Shown: positions 43,001 through 53,328 of the stretch, piece after piece
How the letters are laid out: each line of letters starts with the position of its first letter
Position numbering within the stretch: position 1 is the stretch's first letter
NCBI GenBank assembly: GCA_012934845.2
Contig: WNNJ02003319.1
Span: 61,288 to 125,287 of the forward strand
Reading direction: 5' to 3'
DNA from: Pomphorhynchus laevis
Lineage: Eukaryota > Acanthocephala > Palaeacanthocephala > Echinorhynchida > Pomphorhynchidae
DNA: 64,000 nucleotides
The notes under the pieces: model-generated
The model's input: the letters and a program-made list of their open reading frames with translations, nothing else
Databases searched by the model: none
Told to the model about the DNA's origin: nothing
Made by a program: the position numbers and the translations under genes

Positions 43001-44463
43001 CTGATACACAACTACGTAGGATAACACGTTACGTGCGATTTGGTTGGCCGTCGAAAGTACAGGACATCGACAAAACTTTCGGATTCAGACGGAATGAACT
43101 ATCATACGAAAATGGAATATTAATGTTTCAACAACGAATTGTTATACCCGAAGCACTGCATAGATGCGTTCTACGAATATTACACGAGGGACCCCCTAGA
43201 GAGGCAGCCATGAAAACCTATGCCAGATACTATGTGTGGTGGCCAAGATTAGATAATGATATACACAACTATGTCGCAAGTTGTTACGATTGTCAAATAA
43301 TGAGACCGGCTGCACGCGAGCTACCATTATACAATTGGGATGTACCGTGTAAGCCCTGGCATCGCATTTATCTTGATTTTGTGGGCACAATAAATGGTAA
43401 CATGTTTCTAATATTAGTTGACGCACGAACCAAGTGGCCCGAAGTATGGAAAGCTAAAACCTGGACATCGATTACGTTATGCTGGGCATTGCAGAGTGCA
43501 TGGGCAAGATGGGGAATTCCTGCTCAAATAGTGACGGATAATGGCCCACAGTTCATAAGCAGCGAATTTAGAAATTTCTGTCAAAGAAATTCAATCAAAC
43601 ACATAAGAACAAGCCCTTATCATCCTCAAGCGAATGGTTTGGCCGAGCGTTTTATTCAAACGCTAAAAAGCCGAGTATTAAAAAGAAATTTCGACAGCCA
43701 AGCTCTGTTAACTTTCCTGCAAAGCTACAGGAACTCAGTGCATGCTACCACATCTAAAACCCCTGCTGAATTAATGATCGGACGGAGGCTTCCTACAGTG
43801 TTTGAAAATGTAAAGCCAACTATGGAAAGACGAATACAAGAACAGCATGAAAGATGGTCACAGCGACGCAGTGCCTCAGCTCAAACCCGATTTTTTACAA
43901 TAGGTGATCTGGTTTGGTTTTATGACAAACGTAAAAATATTTGGAAAGAAACTGTCATCATAAATCGAAATGGGTTAGCTTCATATGAAATTGAATGTGA
44001 AGGCGTACATCGACGTACACACGGTAATGAATTACGTTGGCGAATTCATAATAAAGATGAGTTACAAGATTCGGAAGTGGTATCTGATACTGAAGAGTAT
44101 TTAAATGTACAATCTTCAAAGGTTCGAATAACAGCCAGACGATCGAGATTCAACAAGCCAAAAAAGACGGAATCGGAAAACAATGTGAATCGGGTAATCA
44201 TCAATGTCGTACTAATGATGATCCTTATACTTCCACGTATCCAAATGAATCCAGAATCAAGAGAGAACATGAAAAAGTCGATCAAGATAATGAAGCAAAC
44301 CAACATGAAAAGGTCGATCAAGATAAGGAAGCAAACCAACATACACCAGATAGCGAACAGATTAATTATTCCCAAAACTGCGACGAAGTAACAGAGACAG
44401 ACGATGTCAAGAAGGCCATACGACGAATACAGTATGCCTCTTCGTTAGTAAGGAAAAAGAAGA

Positions 44464-44669
44464 TGTTACATACAGCATTATGCACATCATCACAATGAAC
44501 AGCACAAATACTGCAAACCATTGTATGAATAACAACAGCGGCACCCTTTATTGTAGTACTACATAAACGGATTTGCTAGCATTATTGTCGTTGTTTTCCC
44601 AGTGTTTGTATTCAGTAAGAAACAAACTTTTACTTGTTTTCTGTTGCTTCAAATTGGTTTCATTCAACA
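44464..44669 (+). repeat. 3' LTR of Gypsy element 2
   Basis: 206 bases, the counterpart of 39874-40082. It is preceded by a purine-rich run (AAGGAAAAAGAAGA) that fits a polypurine tract. Confidence 0.9.
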
Positions 44670-45906
44670 TGACAATGACCTTAATTTACAAAAGCTTAAG
44701 CATTCGCTAAACCTCCTGGGGTTAGAGATAAACGACAGAAAGTCAATTTACAGCGTAACAAAATTACGAACTCTCGGATATGAAATTGAATACAACACAC
44801 TACGTCCTGATCCAGATCGTCTCTCAGCTTTGTGTAAATTAAAAATTCCTGAAAATATTACGGCCTTTAAGAGATTATTAGGATTCTTCTCATATTATAG
44901 CAATTGGATCAAAAATTTTTCATCAAAGATTTCTCCGCTGACGAAGCAGAATTTGCGCTTCCCGCTGACAAGATACCAGAGTGATACAATAGAAGCAATC
45001 AAGAAAGACATCATCGACGCGTGTATCTGTACGATTGATGACAATTGTCTTTTTTCGGTTGAAACGGACGCTTCCGAGAACGCCATCGGATCAACATTAT
45101 TTCAGAACAACCAACCAGTGGCGTTTTTCTCACGTACACTGAATATGCATTAAAAGCGACACCATATTATCGAGAAGTAAGCATACGCTATAATTGAGGC
45201 TCTTCAAAACTGGACGCATTTCCTCCTTCCTCGAACATTCACCCTTCTTACGTTTCAGAAATCTGTCGCATTTATGCTTGATAATTAACGATACGGAAAG
45301 ATAAAGAACGATAAAATCGCGCGATGGAAGATGGAGTTATCGAATTTTCCATACAAAGTGCATTATAGACATGGATCCGAAAATATTTCAGCCGATGTAA
45401 TGTCAAGAGACGTATGTGGAGCGATAAACAACTTAAGCAACCTCAAAGAAATCCACACTAGATTACCGCACCCCGGAGTTACCCGGATGCTGCATTTCAT
45501 TCGTACTCACAATCTGCCGTTTATGTTGAGGATGTTCGCGCAACAATTTCTCAATGTAAAACGTGTAGCCTAATCAAGCCCAGATTCTTCAAACCATATT
45601 ACGATCAGCAACTGATAAAGGCGAGTGCGCCTTTGGAAAGGATATCCATCGATTTCAAAGGGCCTCTGTCAAAATCAACACGTGGCTTCACTTATCTCTT
45701 TACGGGAATCGATGAGTTTAGTCGTTATCCATTCGCGTTTAAGGTGAAAGACACGTCGACTTAGACAGCAATCGAATGTATTCGCATAATAATCACTTTC
45801 TGCGGATGTCCTCACTATATTCACCCTGATAGAAGAACTGCTTTTCAATCAAAAGATTTCAAGGACTTCTTGAACCAACTAGGGATTGGCAGTAGTCAAA
45901 CAACGC

Positions 45907-46557
45907 CATAAATAAAACCACTTTGGTTTCAGTTTAAACAATACATGTTGCATGTTTGGTTAGTTCTTTTGATGGTCAAAAGTTAGCCTTGCTTGTCAAC
46001 CTTCTATCTACTCGAATGTATCTACCGATTTCAAAATGTAAATCTTTCTTAGATTCAATATCAACACTTAATGGTTTAATTCTAAAACCTGTCAATTCGG
46101 TATTTGCTCGATACAAGTTAAACGTTTGCCGACAAGGGACAGACATTATCGCAATATGCCCAAAAGTTGGAAGGGTTAGCTGACGAGTGCGAATTTAAAG
46201 ACGTGTGTGTTATTGAAAATCGCAAAGAACATATCCTGGATTTATTTATTCAAGGCATTAGCTCATCTTATATTCGCCAGCGCTTATTGGAGAATAGAAG
46301 TAACTCACTTGACGATGTACTAACGCTCGAATATGCACTCGAATCTGCTCAGGTAAAGTCGAATCAATTCCAAACAATTGAACCTTCGCCCGATTGATCG
46401 TTTAATCAGGTAACATTGTCAACAGTTAAAAAAATTGCTACTGACTCTAATGCACCGACAACCGAGTACACAAACAGTAAGCAAGAAAACTGTCATTTTT
46501 GTGGTCGAAAGCGTCACTCTCGTACGGATTGCTCAGCTAAAAATGCCGGTTAGGGTC
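45907..46557 (+). mobile_element. Gypsy gag fragment (fossil)
   Basis: A frame at 46167-46397 encodes ILDLFIQGISSSYIRQRLLE, the C-terminal capsid wording seen in element 1, followed near 46490 by a zinc knuckle (CHFCGRKRHSRTDC). It is a separate Gypsy remnant, broken, starting near the AAAACCACTTTGGTTTCAG motif. Confidence 0.7.
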
Positions 46558-46749
46558 CGCTACTTCCAAATTTTACTACTTCCAAATTTCACTATTTCCA
46601 AATTCTAAATTAGAATTCTAAATAGAAAGTAAATGAGAAAATTAAAATAAATAGAATTAAAAGTATAAAGACATACAACTTAAAAAAGGAATGTATAACA
46701 TAATAATAAAAAATAAAACTAAATTTCAAGCTTAATTGTATTTCGAAGA
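46558..46749. repeat. short tandem repeat and AT-rich spacer
   Basis: Three copies of a CTACTTCCAAATTT-like unit of about 18 bases (46560-46610) are followed by AT-rich sequence with no gene. Confidence 0.6.
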
Positions 46750-47165
46750 GCATTCATTTATTCACATAAGCTGATCAAACCATTGTCGAAATTTTCAAGC
46801 AATATCACGATGTTATTATGCGAGTATAAATACTTCTTCGGTTTTGCCTTTCCTCCAGCTAATATGCAAGATAAATCTGCTTCACTACATATCATAGCAT
46901 TTTTGATTTTATCCACAATTTTAAAGAACAATGGGCTGGACTTATTTAAAGATCTATTCAATTTATCATGTAAGCCCTGACATGCATTGTTTGTCCTATC
47001 CTCAAGGTTGTTGTTATGACATCATACATCTCTGCTAAAACTGAATTATTTGCCACGTATTAGATACATAATTTAAAGCTCTTCGATTTGTGATCTACTC
47101 TCGGAATTTGTTCATTTATTATTCTCCATCCTTCATCATCAAGAGTAATGGATATTAGAGCAAGG
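46750..47165 (-). pseudogene. Mutator-like transposase C-terminal fragment
   Basis: On the minus strand, frames read DDEGWRIINEQIPRVD, then NLEDRTNNACQGLHDKLN and KSSPLFFKIVDKIKNAM, ending NFDNGLISLCE. The RTNN...HxKLNR...P.F..(I/V) pattern resembles the C-terminus of MULE-type transposases, following the catalytic domain. At least one stop and one frame change are present. The family call is tentative. Confidence 0.4.
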
Positions 47166-47365
47166 GTGCTAATCAACTGGAAGACCAATTTATTATTATT
47201 AATAAATACAACAGCAGCAAAAGAGCGTAGAGCTCGTACAGGCTGGGTACAGGGTTAAAAAATATCAATGAAAATCCGATTGTTTTAAGTTAGTACATTC
47301 TTCAGATTTCTCTTGAAGGACAAAATACTGGAGGCCGAAACCACTTGACTTGGTAGCTTATTCCG
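47166..47365. other. spacer, nothing recognised
   Basis: No gene is seen. A short direct repeat (GAACTTGCCGCTGCG) lies at 47368-47382 and 47388-47402, at the start of the family D fragment. Confidence 0.5.
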
Positions 47366-48616
47366 AACTTGCCGCTGCGTACTACGAACTTGCCGCTGCG
47401 AACCGATCTGGCTATCGGATTAGCCAATGCACTTAAATCTTTACTACTTACAAGACTTACAGCTGGGGCATGCGGTGATGAGTGGTACGAAATTCTGACT
47501 TCACCACTCAAAATGGGAGGATTGGGGGTGTGCGACCCACTATTCGTGGCCCCTCTAGATGACGAAGACTTTGTCAGTATGTGTTCGAATTACGACAGCA
47601 ATCATACTAGAGACCCACTACGAGAGGCCCAGAAAATGACCACCAATCAGATCGCCGTTCGTCGCAGGTTAGCTTTCGAGAGACGCGCAAACGGAATCAA
47701 CCCTTCGTTTACCGAAGCGACCAAAAAGATTATCGAACACGCATCAAAAGACGGAGCATCTGCTTGGTTAAGCGCCCTACCATTACGCCACGAAAATTTC
47801 CACGTTACCGCAAAAGAATTCACAGACGCCATCTCAACACGATACGGCCAATTGCCAGTGGACTTAATAGGAAAACGTTGCCCATGCGGCGCGAACCTCG
47901 AAATCGGACACGCACTCGCATGCAAAAAGGGAGGGATGTCACGACGGGGTACGTGACATCATCGCACGCGAACTAACAAGCGTATGTCATAGTGTCGAGA
48001 TTGAACCCCAACTGTCTCCGGTTCCAGACAACCTTCAATTCAACTCTTCTTCGACATCGCGAGACTACGGCGCTCGTTTGGATGTGGTAGGGTCAGGACT
48101 ATACGGTGCACGGTACGAGCGGACATTTATCGATGTCAGCGTCTTCTCAATCTTTGTTCAATCGTTCATCAACTGCAACCCTGACTCTTCGTTCGAGTTC
48201 AACGAAAACAGGAAGACGTCCAAATACGGAGAAAGAATTACCACAGTGGAATACAGCTCGTTCGTACCAGTCATATTCTCTTCAGGCGGACTTAGAAATC
48301 AAGCCAGCACGCTGATAAAGAAAATCGCAAAAGCGAAGTCCGCTCGAAGCACAGTCAGCTACGCTGAAACTATGATCAACATAAAACGTCGACTGGCGTT
48401 CGCAGTCGCCAGATCCGCATCAGCCTGTCTTCGAGCCCCCAGAAGGTTCCGCGGCAATCCTCAGGTCAGTGACCACCTCGCACCCACCAACGCAGAAGAG
48501 AGAGAATGCCTTCAAGATTTTGTCTGTCGACCTTTGAATTTTTTATAACTTAGTAACTTATACACATGTAAATCGTTTATCAAAGAAATTTAAAAAAAAA
48601 TTATTATCATTATTAT
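47366..48616 (+). mobile_element. family D RT protein, C-terminal half
   Basis: The frame 47369-47956 has GLANALKSLLLTRLTAGACG, PLKMGGLGVCDP, ASAWLSALPLRHENFHVTAK and CPCGANLEIGHALACKKGG. After a frame change near 47945 it continues VRDIIARELTSVCHSVEIEP, YGARLDVVGSGLYGARYER and FIDVSVFSIF, with a conserved end (INIKRRLAFAVARSASACLR). This C-terminus is shared by many uncharacterised invertebrate RT proteins. Its Cys/His cluster followed by ARLDV...FIDV may be a nuclease fold. The RT palm is not present. It ends in an A-rich tail. Confidence 0.6.
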
Positions 48617-48625
48617 ACTGCCCGA

Positions 48626-48937
48626 TCTAGCCATAAAGATGAAACGAGACATCAGTTTTGAAATCGCACGATCAGTTTCCGCATGCTTACGCTCGCCACG
48701 TTCCAGCTGTTCCAAACCTATTAATCTTATGACAACCCACCACAGCGAGTTTTGCGCTGTGCTCGAAGTCTAATTATGTCTTCTTCACTATGTCTGCGAA
48801 TGCCGCGATCAAGAAGAAGACATCTTTCCTGACAATAAATCTCATTTATAGGCCCGTTTACGGGAACCTAATTTCTGTAAAATTTACTTTTCTTTTTCAA
48901 TAAAGTTGTTATTATAAAAAAAAATTAAAAAAAAATT
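48626..48937 (+). mobile_element. family D 3' end, 5'-truncated insertion
   Basis: The frame reads AIKMKRDISFEIARSVSACL and ends near 48770. A 3' UTR with an A-rich tail follows. The 9-base word ACTGCCCGA flanks it (48617-48625 and 48938-48946), a target site duplication. This supports family D being a genuine target-primed retroelement. Confidence 0.65.
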
Positions 48938-48946
48938 ACTGCCCGA

Positions 48947-49434
48947 ACATTGAAGGTATTCAAACACAAATGTAAGGGATTCGTGTCTATGGCTTTTTCA
49001 ATAACAGTCAAACAAATCAGGGAGTATTGTACTGCTGATATTACAATGGATCAGAATATACATTCGAACGTGAAATTTTTCGTAATGGAGAATTTATGCT
49101 TTCCGATCATTCTTGAAATTGAATTTTTATCAAATTTGGAATCTTTGGCATTATCGCTCAACGAAAAGTCTGATCCTGTAATCATTGCCCTTATTATCGA
49201 CGCAAAACTCAATACGTCAGACCTATTATCTAACATAACGACAAATATAAAACCGATTGCTACGAAATCAAGACGTTTTAGAGTGGAGGATTTCAAATTT
49301 ATACGACAGGAAGTGCAGCGGCTTCTAAAGGATGGCATCATTGAACCTAGCAGATCCGCATGGAAAGCTCATGTGTTGGTTGCACGATCACAACATCATA
49401 AACCAAGGATGGTCATCGATTATTTGACAACTTA
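48947..49434 (+). mobile_element. Gypsy protease-RT fragment (fossil)
   Basis: The frame 48950-49435 includes LCFPIILEIEFLSN, RFRVEDFKFIRQEVQRLLKD and GIIEPSRSAWKAHVLV, the entry into a Ty3/Gypsy RT. It stops at a Naiad-like insertion. A related RT stretch continues in kind at 55020 after the Naiad-like and LINE A insertions, so both may derive from one element. It is broken. Confidence 0.7.
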
Positions 49435-49436
49435 AA

Positions 49437-50150
49437 TCAGCTAACTGAGTCTACGTATTTAATATAATTATAAAATAAACAAAACATAATAATGCTAAAT
49501 CTAAATTTAATAATTAAATAATAAAATTAAAAATTGTTTTTAGATTTTCTAATTTAAATCAAGTTAAAAAAATAAAATAAAAATAAAATTTAAAATAAAC
49601 GTCATTTTTATGAATTGACTAATAAATAACAGACGTTGTATCAGAATAAGAATTAGAGGTCATCAGGAGGAACTGCTATGCTATCAGGTTTCGGCCCCTA
49701 ACTCCTCTACCCAACATAGCAGCGGGGCCAAATACATGCTAATGATGTATTTCCTCTGAAATAACTATCTAGTATCTTATTCTAATGTAAAGTATATTAT
49801 TTATTATCCATCCATAAAAATTTGCCACTTAAGAGTTTAAATTTATTCTTTATATTATTGTGTTGATTTATATATTTTACTATTTTCTGCTTGATGTTAT
49901 TTTTATAGTAACCTAGTTTAAAATATGTATCTATTAAATTATTTAAATGATTTTGAAGAAAGCCAATATCATTACATATTGTTGCAATTCTTACAATTTC
50001 ATTATTTGATGTATTATATTTTATATTATATGGTATGCATGAATGCTCATGCAAAAATATGTTTCTTGTAAACCATAAACTACTATACACCATTGGATCT
50101 TTACCCTCTACCAAATAAACAAGAGATGATTGCCAATGTGTCAAAACTTA
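49437..50150 (-). mobile_element. Naiad-like PLE, thumb and 3' UTR, minus strand
   Basis: Best preserved Naiad-like thumb. The minus frame 50144-49797 reads SSLWFTRNIFLHEHSCIPYN, NNEIVRIATICNDIGFLQNH and YFKLGYYKNNIKQKIVKYIN, ending KFLWMDNK and a stop. The 3' UTR repeats the structured CTGCTATG/CATAGCAG block (49663-49733) and ends at CAGCTAACTGAGTCTACG (49439). No endonuclease follows the thumb. Confidence 0.7.
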
Positions 50151-50424
50151 AAAAGTTTATTCGAGATTAGATCTATCATCGGCGTAACATAAAGTATCGA
50201 TTTAAATAGAAATATCGATTTAAAATGACTAATTTAGTTATTGATCTGAACACTTTCTCCAATGCACGACGCTCATAAGTAGTTTCGGGATAACAAGCAG
50301 GCGATGCGTATAATATATACAAAATAATACAATAATTTATTTAACGTGGCAAATGCGTGCAAAATGCACGCTTACATGACCACTAACAAACAAAAAAAGA
50401 ACATCAAAAGTCACAGATAGTTAG

Positions 50425-52000
50425 TTAATTGTTGAAATAGAATTGGATTTGGCGTTTGAAGTACGGCATAGATGTTGATTGGCGGATATGAATAGGCAGT
50501 TGATTCCACAAGAGAGGATCAGCCACAACGAAGAAGCGGAAGCCATAAGAGGTAGAGTAGATTGGGACATGTAAAAGAAGGCAATTACGGGAATGCAGAG
50601 CACAATACACAGTACGAGAATTGTCGAGAAAGGGAAGGTTAAGATATGAAGGGGTATGAGAAGTTATAAGGCAAAAAGCAATGATAAGAAGACGAATTTG
50701 AACACGACAATAAATGGTAGGCCAATCGAGAGAAACAAGATAGTGGGATGTATGATCAAAACGACGAAGACGGAAGAGAACTCGGACGGCAGCGTTGATG
50801 ATGCGTTGTAAAGGAAGAAGAGTGGATTTAGGTGAGTTGGAAAATAGACTAAGACAGTAATCAAGTCTTGAGAAAAGAAGAGAAGATATGAGAGTCATAC
50901 AAGAAGGGAAATCGATCAATCTACGAACTTGACGGAGATTGCGGAGTATCAAGGTAGATGAGCGTACTTTATCACTAACGAAAGGTTTAAGTGAAAGTCG
51001 GTTGTCAAAATGGAAGCCTAGGAAAACGAGATTATCAACGATAGGAAGAATTGTAGAATTTAATGATACGGAAGGAGGTTCTACGCCGAAGCTTCGAGGT
51101 AGGATCCACATAATTTTAGATTTATCAGGATTCAGAGAAAGGCGAAGGGAAGAAAGATGATTGGAAATTGAGACAAGACAGTCGGAAGCAGAAACACTAA
51201 GATCATGAATACGATAAGCAGGTGCGTGAGCATAGATGAGAATGTCATCAGCATATTGCATAACATGGAAGTTAAATTTATGAGAAATCGAAGACAAGTC
51301 ACCGAGAAGAAGAGAGAAAAGCATAGGGCCTAATACGGAGCCTTGTGGAACACCGGTCGGGATGGATGAAGGATGGGAGAGAGAAGAGTTAGAATAGACG
51401 CGAAATGTACGGTTTGATAGATATGAAGAAAACCATGATACAGTGGGTAAAGAGAAGCCATAATCATGACGAAGGCGATGTAGAAGAATCGAGTGATCGA
51501 CGATGTCAAAAGCAGACGATAGATCAAGAGAAACTATGACACTACATAATTTATGATCGCGCGAGATGAGTAAGTCATTATAAACTTTAAGACAGGCAAT
51601 TTCAGTAGAGTGATTAGAGCGAAAAGCGGCTTGGAAGGGAGGAAATAAGTTAGAGGAATAGAGATATGTATTAACTTGCTTAAGAACGAGACGCTCAAAG
51701 AGTTTAGAGAGGGTTGGAGAAAGAGAGATTGTACGGTACGAAGATGGTAGTGAGGAGTCGAGAGATTGCTTTTTGATGAGAGGACGAACAGTGGCGCATT
51801 TCCAGATGGAAGGAAATGTACGGCTACGGATGGACGAGTTGAACAATGTGGTTAGGAAGGGTGAGATAGAGGAGCAGATATTTTTAAGCAAGTGAGTGGG
51901 AATTGGGTCAGAAGGAGAGGTTTTATTAGGTAATGACAGCAGAACCGAAGAAACTTCATCAGACGAAACGGGAAGAAGGTGGAATAGTTCTGGTAGGGAA
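50425..52000 (-). pseudogene. LINE A ORF2, C-terminal part with RT
   Basis: The open frame from about 51990 (its ordinary coding begins before LLKNICSSISPFL at 51891) to 50425 holds the whole RT: SLDLSSAFDIVDHSILLHRL, TGVPQGSVLGPMLFSLLLGD, MQYADDILIYAHAP and DKSKIMWILPR, then a C-terminal region with FRLRRFDHTSHYLVSLDWP. It is the same reading as LINE B ORF2 but out of frame with the upstream part at 52006. That single frameshift near 52000 is the main break. Confidence 0.85.
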
Positions 52001-52005
52001 GTATT

Positions 52006-53328
52006 TTAAGAGAAGATTGGGTACAAGGGGGCTACGGGTAGTAGGGAATATAAATTAGATAGTTTAGTTTGTAGATAAGAAGAAAATTCATCAGGATTTA
52101 TATTACAAGAAGTAGATGATCGTGAAAGAATTGAGTTTAAGATTTTCCAATGAGATTTAGAGTTGGAAGATGACTCGAGTTGATTTCGCCAAAAGATAGT
52201 ACGTTTAGTACGTATAAGAATAAGATGTGAACGGCGTAGAAAAAAGTAGGAATCACGGAGATTTAGAGTTAGTGAGTTGGTTGAACGTTTAAGAAAGCGA
52301 TTATACACACGAAAAGAGTGACAGAGTCGACGCTTAGAAAGACTACAGTCAGAATCTAACCGGGGAGCATGGCGCAAGCGCTTAGAGCATCGGAGTCGAC
52401 TAGGCAGAAGTTTATTGATGATAGACATAAGTTCAGAATTAAACAGAATGCAGAGATCATCGGGAGAGAGATAGTTAAGAGGAAGTGAAAATAGTGAAGA
52501 ATTGAGTAAGGCTGTGCAGAGAATAGGGATATCGAGAAGTTTCCAGGGTCGACTTGGTGTGGATAATGGTAAAGGCGGAGAAGGAGGATGGGGACGAGTA
52601 AGAGTAAGAGTGACAAGGAAATGATCGGACAAACCAGGATCAGTAATTGACAAGGAAGTATAGTCATTGAAGCAGTTAGGAACAGCAATGATGTCGAGAG
52701 CACCGCCGAGAATATGAGTTGGGCTTGTTGAAAGTAATTTATAGTTAAAATCAGAAAAAAAAAGATTAGTTAAAGGTATAGAGTCAGAGTCAGCCGGGCG
52801 ATCATGACGAATGTTAAAGTCACCGAGAACAAAAGAAGGAGTATAAGACAATGAACAGTGAGACATAAGATCTGCAAGGTCGTTAAAGAATATACGTGAT
52901 GGGGCAACTGAACCTGGACGGTATACAATCACAAGTTCCAGAGGGAAAGGAGTTGATAATCTGCATATGAGTAATTCGAACGAGGTGTAACGGATGTTAA
53001 CGTTAATTTTACGTAAAGACATTGGGTGACGAGCAATGGCAACTATACCGCCATGGTTAAAAGCAGTAGATGTATGAGAGGCAATTGGACGAGCTGATTC
53101 AACTAAAGAACAACCAGAGCGACATAGACGACGAATAGCAAGATCGTCGGAGTCACAATGCCAGGATTCGGTAATGCAGAGAATATCGATAGATAATTGA
53201 TCGAAGATATCAAGGAGCATATCAGCTTTATGAAGAATGGAGCGAGTGTTGAATAGACTAAGACGAAAAGTATGCTTAGGAGCGAGATCGACTAGCGAAG
53301 AAGACAAGGGGGAGAGATGGGACGCCAT
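52006..53328 (-). pseudogene. LINE A ORF2, N-terminal AP endonuclease part
   Basis: 440 residues from ATG 53328. The endonuclease shows SLFNTRSILHKADMLLDIFD, CITESWHCDSDDLAIR, GGIVAIARHP, LVIVYRPGS, FVLGDFNIRHD, GGALDIIAV and the intact SDHFLVTLTL. A basic spacer (RRLCHSFRVYNRFLKRS) leads towards the RT. The frame ends at 52006 within the EN-RT spacer owing to a frameshift. The start overlaps ORF1 by 37 nt. Confidence 0.85.

Larger units (their letters stand above)
39874..44669 (+). mobile_element. Ty3/Gypsy element 2 (fossil) with both LTRs
   Basis: A 4.8-kb Ty3/Gypsy-type element lies inside element 1, with 4-bp direct repeats TGAC at 39870-39873 and 44670-44673. Parts in order: 5' LTR, gag (40083-40831) with zinc knuckles at about 40970-41070, protease (LDTGAAATMV), RT (41500-42250, YLDDIVV), RNase H (LILTCDASNAGLGDAL), integrase with HHCC and DDE parts (43180-43900), purine tract, 3' LTR. 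No envelope gene is seen. The LTRs differ by about 5%, so it is moderately old. It is broken, with about four or five breaks. Confidence 0.9.
37840..45906 (+). mobile_element. Ty3/Gypsy element 1 (fossil), interrupted by element 2
   Basis: Old LTR retrotransposon. Left portion: gag (about 38110-38964) with two zinc knuckles (CFFCGG, then CFKCGKKGHFALVC), protease (IDTGSSLNFID at about 39015) and RT start (39400-39870, ending with the YLDDI box). Right portion after element 2: RT end, RNase H (FSVETDASENAIGSTLF) and integrase (45600-45906). A 30-base AT-rich motif (AAAACCACTTTGGTTTCAG) occurs near 37984 and 45914 and may belong to its LTRs. It is broken, with well over five breaks. It predates element 2. 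Confidence 0.8.

Noticed and set aside
43900-44463. Possible envelope gene before the 3' LTR of Gypsy element 2
   Set aside because: The sequence is a Lys/Asn-rich Pol tail with no signal peptide, cleavage site or membrane segment that I can see.
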